Program-made: the position numbers and the translations under genes
The notes under the pieces: model-generated
Told to the model about the DNA's origin: nothing
The model's database searches: none
The model's input: the letters and a program-made list of their open reading frames with translations, nothing else
Shown: piece after piece, positions 22,825-34,300 of the stretch
Position numbering within the stretch: position 1 is the first letter of the stretch
Layout of the letters: the number at the start of each line of letters is the position of its first letter
DNA from: Prostheceraeus crozeri
Lineage: Eukaryota; Platyhelminthes; Polycladida; Euryleptidae
NCBI GenBank assembly: GCA_907163375.1
Contig: CAJQUW010001436.1
Span: 7,501-71,500 of the forward strand
DNA: 64,000 nt
Direction: 5' to 3'

Positions 22825-24332
22825 TGTAAGCGTATTAATATTTTTAAATACATTTATGAATATCTGTGGCTTATTACGGATTGTCGTATTTCCCACCAAG
22901 TGAGTAGGAATAAAACTATAGCGCAGAATGATGTAGACGTGCCGTGTACATGGGAATTTCTCAATGTTAACTTGATATCCTTGCTGGTTGATGAGAATAT
23001 CGTAATTTAATATTGAATGAACATTTACACACTATACTTGAAACAAAATTCTTGCGGAATATACCGGCGTAAATTACAGAACAGTGTATAGTTCTTCTGC
23101 CTGTAATTTGTTATATATTGCGAATAAAAGTTAAGCAATCAATAATTATTACTCAAATTATCAATTATCTCTTAATGTTTGTGCTAGGTATTATATTAAA
23201 GTTCTCGTAGTAAATCGAATAGACGCTTCGAAGAAAAATCATGTATTCTGTTTTGTTACATATTCAGTCGAACATCATGCACTTCTATACTTAATTCAAC
23301 GTAGCAAAGTGCGTCAAGGTAACAAAATTATAAAAAAACAAAACAAGCTAATGACTAGTTAATTTTCAATAGGTACAAAATATGATTTAAAAGAAAATTT
23401 TTATATCCTAAAATGTCTAAAAATTTAAAAAAATGCTTACTAGAAGGACAAACAACGCTTCTCCTCTCCTCATGTGTAATGAATTGGCGAGTAAGTCGTT
23501 CTGTTCAAAATTATGTTTATCATTTATATATTGAAAAGATCCTATTTAACAGTCTGCCCATTCAGATGATAAGAGGACAGGTCTGTTTCCAATCAAAATA
23601 CCAGATCTAGCTAACACAGCGGGATTACGCTATCTAAAATCTACCAGGTGTGTAAGAGAATTAATGTTAGTTCCTTAAGCTAAAACGTGAAATAAGATTC
23701 TATAAAATAAATGCATACAAATTATTTGACTATTTTTAATGAGGTCATCAACAGGAACTTGGTCAGGACGATCGCGTTTCGACCGCTTCATCCTGGACGC
23801 TCAAACCCGACCAAGCGCGGTCCTGTACATTTAAGATGCACAGCCTCAAAAGTTATATCTATAATAGGGAAAGATTAGCATCTATCAAAAAAAATAGAGT
23901 CGCTATTGACTGAAATGTACCTCAGGCATTTGAAAGAAGGACAGAGTCCAGTCAGTAGAGGTCAACGTCATCAGTAAGGTATTCAACGTTACACGTCTTT
24001 CATGCGCGGTTATATGGAGAATTTCCAGGCTTCTACTTCTCAATATCTATGTGGCATCATCCGCAAAGATATTCAATTCATGAGGAGGGAAAGTAGCTTA
24101 AATATCGTTAATAATATCCGATTTGACAGTGAAAGTTTCAGACATAAGACCATCTACTATTGTATAATGACTTCTTTGATTTAGGTATGATTTAAACCAA
24201 TTTAGAATGCATCCTCTTACTCCTGAATGTATATGTTTAGGAGTATATTGCGTCTTATTACTTCAAAAGCTTTTCGAAAATAGTTTGAAAATCTATAATT
24301 GTTTATGATGGAATATGTAAATTCAACTTACC
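22825..24332. other. intron of the hAT-derived gene, with a Penelope-type end at 23745-23850
   Basis: No supported exon was found here. At about 23755-23830 the sequence CGATCGCGTTTCGACC, then CCTGGACGCTCAAACCCGAC, resembles the terminal sequence beside the Naiad-type element at 31478-31525 (GGTCGCGTTTCGGCCCC, then CTGAACGCTCAAGCCC). A solo Penelope-type terminal fragment is therefore likely. Confidence 0.45.
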
Positions 24333-25941
24333 TTACATACCAGCGATTGCAAGGTTTGAGATGGCGTTGGTCGCTTTGGGGTCGTTCCTTTTCTCGTGGT
24401 GGAGAAATTGCGCGTATCTGATACCATTATTCTTGTGTGGTAGATTGTTATTCAGATACTCAGTGGTGGTTAGGAAAAAATTACGGCATTCTGATTGGAA
24501 TGTAGCGAGGGTCGTCTGGGAGAAAACTGAAGAACCTGCCAACAGACTTGTTGCCTTCGCTCCTACTTCTACATGCCTCCTACACATTCTTTCATTGAAA
24601 CTCATGGTAATCAGATCATCATCTGATTTTGGAATGTTGTCAGACGACATCAAGATCTTCCTTTTAAGAAACTTCGTCATAAGTCCGCGTAAAAGCTCAA
24701 GGATTCCGGGATAGAGGACGTGAATCATTGGCTGATCAAACTGAAACCTTCGAAGGAAGGATTCAAAATCCTGAGCAATAAAAACCATGAATGACAGATA
24801 AACTTCAGTAAGGGGATCTGTCAAGAGTTCTGAAATTCTAGCATAACGAACAGTCTTTCCAACTCCATTCTTGTGATTGAAACCTTTTTGCTTCGGAAGG
24901 AATTCAAGAAAATACTTTTTCAGGTTAGGGTATTGCTCTAGAACTCGAACACCTACGTTTCTCATAGACAGCCAACGGGTTTCACCGAACATGTTTATGA
25001 ATGCACCTACAACTTCAGTCAACGAAGAAATCTTTTTGTAGTCCTCCCGTCTCCCAGAGGATAACTTGAAGAAGAAATGTATGTCATGGAAAAATGACTC
25101 AAACGGAAACGATAATTTTTTCAGCCCCTTTTTGAAAGCTGTGTGTACTGGATGAAGGGAACATGTTCCTAGATCAAGTATTTCACTGTCCTCTAATGTC
25201 TCAGAAAGTTGCTTTTGGAACGCCAGGTTAACTTTCGGGCCATCCATTCCAAGATGGAGCAAAAAAGTCAGGTTTCAAATTAAGATTTTGTGTCATTTCT
25301 TTAAAATGTTCCACCAAATCAGAAGCAGTACAATGGCCCAAGAATAAGGTACCTGCGTACACATTCACTACTTTGTTTTGCTTTTCCGACCAGTAGCAGA
25401 CATAAGCATCGAGTTGTTTTTTCACTTGAGACGTAGTCGTCTCATCAAATTTAAAAGTGAAAGGCAATTCGCTAACATCTTGTATTAGCTCTTTCTTGAA
25501 GTACTCGGAAATGCCAAACCTGATCATATAAGACACTTTAGTGCGTCCACACTGGTAATTTTCCGAGGCTTGATGTCCAGGAAACATTATTCGGAACCGT
25601 TTCCCGTCATCTGCTGCACTTGCAAAAGATATATTGTGTTGCACTATATGTAAAGCATTCACTACCTCAGCTTTCAAGGTTTGCTTGGCAGAGTTGGCAG
25701 CTGACTCGTCATAATTCTTAGTCACTATTTGAACATTTGATGTCAAACGCAATTGAGATGGTACGGGACTGCTACGCTTATGCACTGCACTATTTTCGTG
25801 TTGTTTAACTTGCCCTACACCACCACTTCCAATTACAAAACTTTTCTTACAATATTTACACAGAGCTTTCGTTTTGTCATTCTTATCTGCTTCCAACCAC
25901 GGGCGTTCATTTTCCCATTCGACTTTGTATTTACTTGACAT
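24333..25941 (-). CDS. hAT-derived (BED-finger) gene, main exon, one frameshift
   Basis: From ATG at 25941 the exon encodes a BED-like zinc finger at about residues 25-55 (CKYCKKSFVIGSGGVGQVKQ, His, then a second His in NSAVH). The RNase H-like part of a hAT transposase follows, with the first acidic motif at FKFDETTTSQVKKQLDAYVC. It continues with GTCSLHPVHTAFKKGL and FGETRWLSMRNV, both family-typical. The frame breaks once at about 25260, at a run of six T read on the coding strand. The two frames overlap there, so a single base accounts for it. About 545 residues are encoded. Introns downstream and a non-transposase coiled-coil tail suggest a domesticated host gene rather than a mobile element, but no terminal inverted repeats were searched for exhaustively. 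The usual C-terminal dimerisation block of hAT enzymes is not seen. Confidence 0.65.
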
Positions 25942-26198
25942 GTTTGTATCTGAAAAATTGAAGCAATTTTGAGAACAGCAGGTCGTTCTACTATGTTTTA
26001 TAGGGCAGCAATAATTAACTATGTAATCATCACTTCAATTAATATTCATAGTTAAGCGAAAAACGAACAGAATTTATCAATCTTCTGAACGAATATTTCA
26101 TATACTCAGGCGAAACTTCTGATTAATTGCCGTAAACGGAAGGTTTCCAATTGCCATTATCAGACAAAAAATTATATATGTATATACATGTATAAATG

Positions 26199-26364
26199 AA
26201 AAGTTAAAAGCAGGTTGTCTCTCCCTCGGTAGTTACGCCAGATAATTCAATAAACAATGAAAGCAAGATTTTCAACCCGTAACGTCCGAGCTGAAAACAT
26301 TGCTTTTACTTTTTATCAAATTATCTGGCGTAACCGAGGGAGAGACAACTTGCTTTTAACTTTT
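26199..26364. mobile_element. near-palindromic MITE
   Basis: The left arm (26199-26254) starts AAAAGTTAAAAGCAGGTTGT and continues CTCTCCCTCGGT and CGCCAGATAATT. The right arm (26311-26364) is its inverted copy, differing by a 2-bp indel and few substitutions. Even the centre is partly palindromic (AAAGCAA...TTTTCA against TGAAAA...TTGCTTT), so almost all of the 166 bp can fold into one hairpin. No coding capacity. Confidence 0.85.
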
Positions 26365-29300
26365 TATTTGTATATAATAAAGAACCTCCCGTTCACAGCC
26401 ATTGACTAGATGCCCATCGGTCAAAAAAGACTGAATTTGTCTCTCCCAAATATTTATTGGCGAAATGGAAGTACAGTATTTAAAAAAATGAAAAAACACT
26501 GCCCAAAAATGGAAGAGAGAATTCAGTCTTTTTTGTCTGATGATGACCCAGGACAAAGTTATACAGTCTTTACTTACTAATAAAATTTCATCTATCACGA
26601 AATTTTCATGAAAATCACGAAAAAATCTATTCTACGGTGCATGAAGTAGCGAACGAAAGGCTACTAATGAGTAATGCTAAAATAATATGACTTTCTCGCA
26701 GTTCCCCTGTCCTGCTATTCTGAGGGAAATGTCATCTATGTTCCAACATCTATTCCAAACATCTATGTTCCTAACGCTTGGAGACGAACCTCTAAATCTA
26801 TGAGAGAACAATAACAGTGCCGCAAAGTACGACAAGCCGCTAGGAAGACGGTTCGCCAGCCGGACGCAAACACACCAGCTCGCTCAGCTCACCGAAAAGT
26901 CAGAAAGCCGTTTTTGTATGTAGTAGTGCCGACGGTCCGGTAACAGCCTATGCAAGAAGCGTTATTTTGAATATCTGGTAATCTCAATGTGCTAAGATTT
27001 TCTCTCATGGTTCTCTTAAATATTTTTGCTTAACAAATGTTTGCGTGTCTCACCTAAATAGTATTTAGTGAAACATTGAAATTTGAACACAAGATCTCAG
27101 TCTAAAATATGCAGAAATCCCAGCTGTTTTGGAAAGACTGTATTAAAATTCTGTTTTGTTGGCTGAGTGTCAAAATCTGTTGTCAATGTACAATTTTGAG
27201 GTAAGATTTTGACTGTAGTTTTCAATAGGCCGTACGTTTCTCATTCTTTTTGATGAATGACCGTCAATAAGTGTGCTAAAATCCACCGAACGCACTAAAT
27301 GTACCGTACATTCGAATGCCTTTTAAGGTAGAATTCTTTGTTATATCATTTTTAATACGAGCATTATGGAACGAATAACCTCTGATTTGTTCTGACATTT
27401 TGTGTTAAGTAGTGTAGAAGATACTCGTACAAAAGTTTTGTTCATGCTTCCCTGACTAGTACTTGTATATACAAATTTGTTTTCACTTCTTCCACATTTT
27501 TGAGAAATGATATTTATGGTCAACCTCTCGGAGATGTGTTTAAAAGAAACTAACTTTTGATTTAACTCTATTTTCACTGCGGTTTGTGACATATTTTATT
27601 TCATAATTAAGTCTAAGACTCTTAAAATAGGGACACTATGCATTCCTGCTAAGCACTCAGGAATGAAGAATGATACAAGTAGTTGTAATGATAAATAATA
27701 CATGGAAAACAGGCTACACCCCTGCTGTGCCTCAAAAGATAAAAGGCGTATTTATTTATTATCATAATTATTGTTTAGTCAAAAATTTTGGTTGCTACTC
27801 TGAAGTAATTGCAAAGAAATGTTATTAATTGAATTATTAGAAATTTTATCACCCAATGTATGCGTAAATAGAAAAGTACATTTTCGAAATAAGAACAATG
27901 AGTTGCTATTACTTTTATTGAAGATATTGTGACTACAATGGGCAGCACAAGTTGACAAATGCGTGACAGATTTAAGATGATGATAACACATGAATATTCT
28001 TCGTTTTCTTCTATGGTAACGGCTACACTCAAGAACTGAAAATGAATAGAAATACATGGATACATAGAATGTTCAAATATGCTCGTATAATTGATATGTC
28101 TATTTCATATCCACAATGTGGATCATTGTTACTTTCAGTTTCATCAGCATCTATATTTGATGCAGTTATATAAATCAGAAAAGTTCGCAAGTGCAGGAGT
28201 CGATATATTAAAATTTCATTAAAAAAAAGAAAAAAAGCGAAAAAATATTTTAAAAAGCGAAAAATCCGGCATTTCGTCAAAATAGCGAAAGAAAGCGAAA
28301 AAGCGAAAGACTGGGTGGCATGTAATTGTCATCCCTCTTTTCAGTTTGCGTACAAACAACGTGCACGGGGTAACCGACATCCATAAAATTTGTGTTTTGA
28401 GTTCCAGGGCTCGGCCACCACCCTGAATTCAATATATTCCAGCTATGTGTGACATTCACACTTCACAAACTTTAGGATGCAATCACGTAATAGGCCCTAT
28501 CACTCCACAAATGGAAAACAATGTATAGGCCTAAAGATTGTCATTCTGAAAAAGAGAAAACTCCTTCTCATTTAGTAGTTTTTTCACAAAGACTCAAGCC
28601 GAAATACTGGGAAATACATTCCCAACGGTTGAAATATTTTCGTTATGTTCGTACCATAATAGTCATGCTCATTAAAATTTTCGGTCGGGTTCAGAATTAT
28701 GGTTCGTGTGGCAGGTGGTCGGGTTTCAATTCATACCCGATGCACATCTCAACGGCACCAAAGGTGGCATTTACCAAAGAATATTTTAGTGGACAGAGCA
28801 AAAAATGCTGCAACTAAGGAATACCGTCTTTTTGTTCTAACCCAATTTCACAGTGAACACAAAAGTCGTGAAAACGGTACTTCTTTCCGACGATATAGTC
28901 GTTCCAATGATATTGCGAGTAATGCCTTCTTGGATTAAGGTGTGGAGAAATGATGACAAAAAAGAATTGTGTTGTGTACATACGTCTTTTAGGTACACAA
29001 ATACATCTTTGATCCTGTCTGACAAGAAGAGGAACAAGGTAGAACTCGGCAGACGAGCAGATTCGCAAAAGTCATAGGATGTGCATCATTCTGTGAAAGT
29101 CTCATTTTCGGTTTCTTCCCTGCAGAAACTCGTTTTAGTTGCCGGAATATCTCATGTTGAGATGTTAATCGGTCGTGATTCAGCAATGCAGTGCAGTCAT
29201 TTGAGGACGAGTATCTATCGCAGGAGAGAATAACGTCTTCTATCTCAATAAGTTAGGCATAGAGAACTATGCATTAAATTAACTCATAATATTAGGCATT

Positions 29301-31454
29301 CTTACTCAATATTGTAGAAACATGAAGTCAAAATCTGAATGAAAATCCTCAAGGGGCCCATGATGCGTTTGCTGGTGGTCACAAATTTTACAGCCTCGCT
29401 CGCCAGAAAATTCAAATCACTTGTCGAATCCGGGAAGACATGTTTTCGGTCAGGCGGTTGATTTCTACCAGATCTAAACTCTCCGACTCTTGCCTAATTC
29501 AAAAAAACTAGTCGAGAAAGACCATCTCCAGGAAGAATTGATCGCACCGCGTCAATTGCACCCTTCAGTCCTTCGGTTTATTTTTTTTTGAATGACCTCT
29601 AAAACGTGAACCACTTTTAATGTATCACGGTATAGTAAAACATAGTAATAGTTTTTTGCATGGACCACCAAAATATGAAAAGTTTTCATGCGATCCGAAT
29701 AATATATAGCCTATCCAAAAGAATGATCCATCATGTCAGAATTCAAAAATTTGCAGTTTCTCTACATTTGTACGGATATTTATTGGACGTACCACTTGTG
29801 TATTAAGAGCAATTTCTATCATTCACTTACAGCAATCAAACTTTTAGAAATTATAGCTTACCGAATGAACCGTTTCGATGGAAAGAATGGAGGTCTCAGA
29901 GCAGCAGCCTGCACAAAAGTCAGCAATAAGGTTCAACACAGTTGGAAAGAATCCAATATTTCTGCTTGAGTAAATCGAGGTCTCTCGTCTGAAAGAGAAC
30001 ATATTGAATCTCAAATTGATCAAACGTGGTGATAAAAGGATGAAAAAAAGAAATGTGAAGTGCCTGAAATCGCACTGACTTATATATCAGATCGCAATGC
30101 GCATTCGTGGGGGCAGTTGTAATTGGTGATGCAACAAAGATGACATACTTGTCACTTGCCTTTATTTGATTTGATAAACTTGAATAAAGAATGGAGCTGT
30201 GAATTTCGATAGTAACTGTAAAAGTTTCGTTATCAGATGTCCATTGTTGATATTTTGACAACTCTCTCAAGCTCTTATCACATGATGCTGAGTGATAGGA
30301 ATTATCGGTCAGTTACTTTGGTCACGATTCCTATCGAGGGTTAGCTCTTAAACGACCGAGATTTTCATCGCTAGCAAAAGTGATTAGAATTTCGCGTTAA
30401 CGATCGAATGTGTATTTGGTATCAAAAGAAGCCACTAAAATACAGCATTTGCACCTTAAGCGCAGCGTTCTTATCTCACATGATGGCATGTGAGTGCATT
30501 AGTTCTGTGTGGGCTTCTGGAGAAGATCTTAGGATTGGGTGCGCACTCATTTACTACTCTGCCAAAATAGCATTTGCAGAAGAAAATGAGTAATGCAGCA
30601 TCCCGTCTGACGAAGAGCGGCTGCAACTTGTTAGGAAGTTTCTCACCCATAGTATTCTTGACACTTTTCTCAACCGTTCAAGGAGGTTTAGATGTGTCTA
30701 TGGAGCGTCGGCCCACAGATGACAACAATACTCCAACAGAGGACGAATAGTGGACATTTGGGGCCCCATGACTTCAGTCTGAAATGCTGCAAGTAATAAG
30801 GTACATTTTGGTTTCACTTCATTAGCGGAAAGTTTAGTCCAGTTGAAGCTGGGACATTCCCATAACGACGTCTAAATGTTTCATAATTTTAATAAACTTA
30901 TAGTTAATAAGACTTAAGGTTTGTCCTTAAGAGGACAGGTGGTGCGTTCCCACCGGCAGACATTAAACGTTCAAGGCGCGTCAAACTTTTGACTATCCTA
31001 GGACTACATTTTAGAGCCAAACTTGACGAGATCGGTGTGGAGGACCTTCCCACTAGTCCATTTTTCAATCAGCGCTTCTAAAGCGGGGCTGGACCTTACC
31101 CCTAATGGTCCTCTGACTTGTGATCCTCGACAAATGCATGAATGCATGAAGGTCTTTAAGCACAAAGACTTGACGGATCTGATTGCGTGCCGGGCGGACC
31201 TTCCCGGGGGTCCATAACATAGCGCTATACGGGCTGGACTTCACCCTTAAGTGTACGAGATCGTACAAGGCCGCTTAACAAGTGATCTCCTTGGTCAAAG
31301 TTTCATGCTCGATTGATTAGGAACTTATATATAAATAGACACTTAGTAATCACAATGTCAACCCCATGGAGACCAGTAACGGACACAGTCCATTCATCAC
31401 ACTAGGGCAGTAAGCGATAAAAAAAACAACGTTAAAACAAATAAAACAATAGCC
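26365..31454. other. long stretch without recognised gene
   Basis: I see many short frames on both strands with no recognisable domain, splice-supported exon or family signature. AAAGCGAAA words cluster at 28230-28310 and similar ones occur near 21525-21555. A GC-richer part at 30900-31330 contains repeated GGACCTTCCC/GGACCTTACCCC words but no gene that I can support. Confidence 0.35.
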
Positions 31455-31796
31455 AGTCGTCAGCAGGTATCCGCCTGGTCGCGTTTCGGCCCCTCTACCT
31501 GAACGCTCAAGCCCAGGCGGGCGGGGCCCCGCATAAACTTATATGCGGCTGGCATTCTAAAATCAATACAGTAATGATATGTGTAATAATAAGTAATACT
31601 GATAGTAATAGTAAAAACAAAAACAAAACAACCGCAAAAGACGGACACAACCAAAACAAACTAAAATATATGTGTGAAATACTGAAATGGTATAACCAAT
31701 AAAAAATTGTAAGAAAACAAACAAACAGTGTTAATTTTATTGTTTAAAATGCGCACTGCGATGTCAGCTGCCTGGCTGAGAAATATCCAAACTTGA

Positions 31797-33413
31797 CTAG
31801 AAATTGTTATGACCGGTTAGGATTTTCTCAGTACATGCCTTCATTTTAGACTTACAATATCCTCTGCTGCTCATCACAAAAAGTGTCATATTAATTCGTT
31901 TAATTAGATCTTCAAGATGCGAGCAGATGCGACAATAACGTAAAACCTGGCCGGCAAATACATTAATTCCCATGTTATAAGGTATTGCACTATCTGGAAA
32001 TGTCAACAGAACAACAGGGAAATCAAAATCTTCCACTTTATGATATATTGAGGTTCGAAGACCGTCACTACTAGATTGGAGTCTCACATCGAGGTAAACA
32101 ACGGCTTTATCATTGACTCCGTTTCTATCTGCAAGAAGCTCCACTGGGTAAATTTTTGGAATTAAGGTATTGAAATGCTTGTAATTTATTACGCATATAT
32201 CGTCTATATATCTCGAAGTGTTTGACAATAATTTAGCTAGTCCAAACTTTTTATTTTTAACCAATTGTTTCATAAAAACAAATTCGCAATTTAACAGAAA
32301 CAAGTCGGCAAGTAAAGGACTGCAATTCCCTCCCATTGGCACTCCTCGAATTTTTCTGAACACATAACCGGAAAAAGAAATGTAGACTTCAGACACTAAA
32401 AAATCAATAGCCTTCTTAAAAGAGTCCACGTCATAACAAAAATACCCCTTATATTTGATTTTTGAGAAAAACGACTTCTCATATCTTACACACAAGTATC
32501 TACGATTAGTGGAATTGAATGTGAGATCAAGGATAGAAAAAATATTATTCTTGATAGCACCTTGATCTAAGTTTGTATAAAGAGTAGAGAAGTCAAAAAC
32601 TTGCATAGAGTGGACGTTCACGTTAGAAATATTCCTCAAAAAATCTTGAGTCGAGGCTACACTCCAAAAATAAGAATAACCAGTATTACTCCTGATTGAC
32701 TCACAGTATTTATGGAAATTTTCTCTTATCACTTTCAGACCTTTGTTGATATTCACCGATAACTTTTTAGTTGTACAATTTCTGGCTCCGGCAATGAATC
32801 TAAACTTATAAGGATTTTTATGCAATTTTGGAATCCAGAAAAGTTTTGGTAGTTTAAGGTCCTTGTCACTAACATTAATATTAAAGTTTGATTTCATATC
32901 TTTGACGTGTTTATTAAGGACTTCCTTTTCAGAAATAAGCTCAGGTTTATAAGTTGCATTGCCTACTGCAGTGGAAGAATCTATGTCAAAACCAAGCTCG
33001 TCCATCAGGATTTTGAGATAGAACTTTTTACATATGAAACTAAAGTTGTTGGATGCTTTATCGACAGGAACGACTATCAAGTTTTTATGGAGATCTTGCA
33101 ACTCCTTATCAACACAAACGTTGCTGCCATTATCTTTCCTACCCAATTTCTTACAACGAAAGATGCGGTGCTTTACTACCATCATGACCCTGTTTTTCCA
33201 AATAGAGAAGTCATCAACTTTTAAGTGAAGGCGACTGGACACACGAGATATATGATTATCTATGGAATCGCTGATCTCTTTTTGAATGGATTTCCATGAT
33301 ATTGACCTAGACAATCTGTGTTTAGTGCCATACGCAAATATAGCTCTGAGACCTGGATCATTTATTATATCTAAATTACCGGTAAAAAACATGCCCATAA
33401 GGCTCATAAACAA
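31797..33413 (-). pseudogene. Penelope-type reverse transcriptase, frame-separated from its N-terminus
   Basis: Penelope reverse transcriptases are related to telomerase. This frame starts with TGNLDIINDPGLRAIFAYGT, the conserved entry block of the family. It has LIVVPVDKASN and PKLHKNPYKFRFI in the fingers, motif A at FDFSTLYTNL (residues 273-282), motif B at GVPMGGNCSPLLAD (357-370) and the catalytic YIDD (402-405). It ends with a CRICSHLEDL/RGYCKSKM tail typical of the thumb. The 80-odd residues between YLCV and the motif B region, and the extra length before motif A, are compatible with the insertion-in-fingers domain reported for Naiads, but I cannot prove that. Except for one frame change against the upstream block near 33395, the enzyme is uninterrupted and all key residues are present. 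Confidence 0.85.
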
Positions 33414-34277
33414 AACTGGTCATCGAGTCACAGCTGCAATCGCTCTGTAAAATGCCAACAACTTCCTGAATTGTCAGGCTATTAAGAAACTTATTATAAT
33501 TGAAGAATTTCAAACAAATAGGGTTATTAAGCTTATGGTACACTTTGGGAGGATTTAGATCTTTCGCTTTTTCTGGAACTAAAGCACAGACACTTTTGTC
33601 ATTAAATACAGAAGGTAAATGAAGTTTGTCAACTAAATGAGACTTGAAAGGAATCACTATATGCGTTTTGTCTTCGGTAGAGCTATCCTTCTTGTTTCTA
33701 TATAATTTACTATGAACATATGTTGTCAAAACGAAAGATAGGTCATTCGACTGATCAAGAAGCCTAGAATACATAATTTTAAGCATGCTATCACTTATCG
33801 ATTTCAAGCAATTATAGAAATTTCTTATTTTGTTGCTCTTCATCAACTCTTGAAGCTCCTTGAGAATATCCTCACAACTATTAGATGGAGGATATTTCTT
33901 TCTACCCGACTTCCTAAGGCCATGGCTTCTCTTACGTCTGCTAATAGGAGAACTAAAAAATGAAAATGAATTTGCAGTGTTCTGAGAGGCGCAACCTCCG
34001 CCTAACACGCTGTCATTCAAACCTAAAGGATGCAAGGTGTTCAGCGTTCTTATATGAAAATCTTCCTTACTGTTAAGCTCGAAGGCAATTTCTGTATCAG
34101 ATTTATTACGAACATCGACAAAGTCAATAATTTGTATACTTACATCATCCCAACTGTGATTAGAACTATTAAAATGATTACTTAAATACGTATTGAGATG
34201 ATTCTTTTGAACAGATTGCCGATGCCCATTAAGTCTGCAATGTAATGGCTGTTTTGTCTGTCCAACATACCAGCGTT
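33376..34277 (-). pseudogene. N-terminal GIY-YIG endonuclease and CxC linker of the Naiad-type element
   Basis: Starting at about 34277 the frame reads RWYVGQTKQPLHCRLNGHRQ, then LSNHFNSSNHSW (the two His of the CCHH set), and ends the domain with FHIRTLNTLHPLGLND, where the preceding KED carries the likely catalytic Glu. A basic linker (RRKRSHGLRKSGRKKYPPS) follows, then about 150 helical residues, then DCSCDSM just before the reverse transcriptase. The frame ends at 33376 while the reverse transcriptase frame is already open. The change occurs at a run of six T (coding strand), so one base explains it. The expected CxxC before YVGQT is not present: TGA stands at the position of the second Cys. 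Confidence 0.75.
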
Positions 34278-34300
34278 TTCAAAACGCATGGTCGCGACCA

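Larger units (their letters stand above)
31455..34300 (-). mobile_element. Naiad-type Penelope-like retroelement (N-terminal endonuclease)
   Basis: Read on the minus strand, the order is GIY-YIG endonuclease (34277 to about 33990), a linker ending in a CSC motif (about 33427), then reverse transcriptase (about 33410-31797), with no endonuclease after it. Canonical Penelope elements have the endonuclease at the C-terminus. The permuted order with a CxC linker is the published hallmark of the Naiad clade of Penelope-like elements. The region 31455-31560 contains the Penelope-type terminal words (CGTTTCGGCC, CTGAACGCTCAAG). The 5' end is probably truncated within the endonuclease. Confidence 0.8.
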
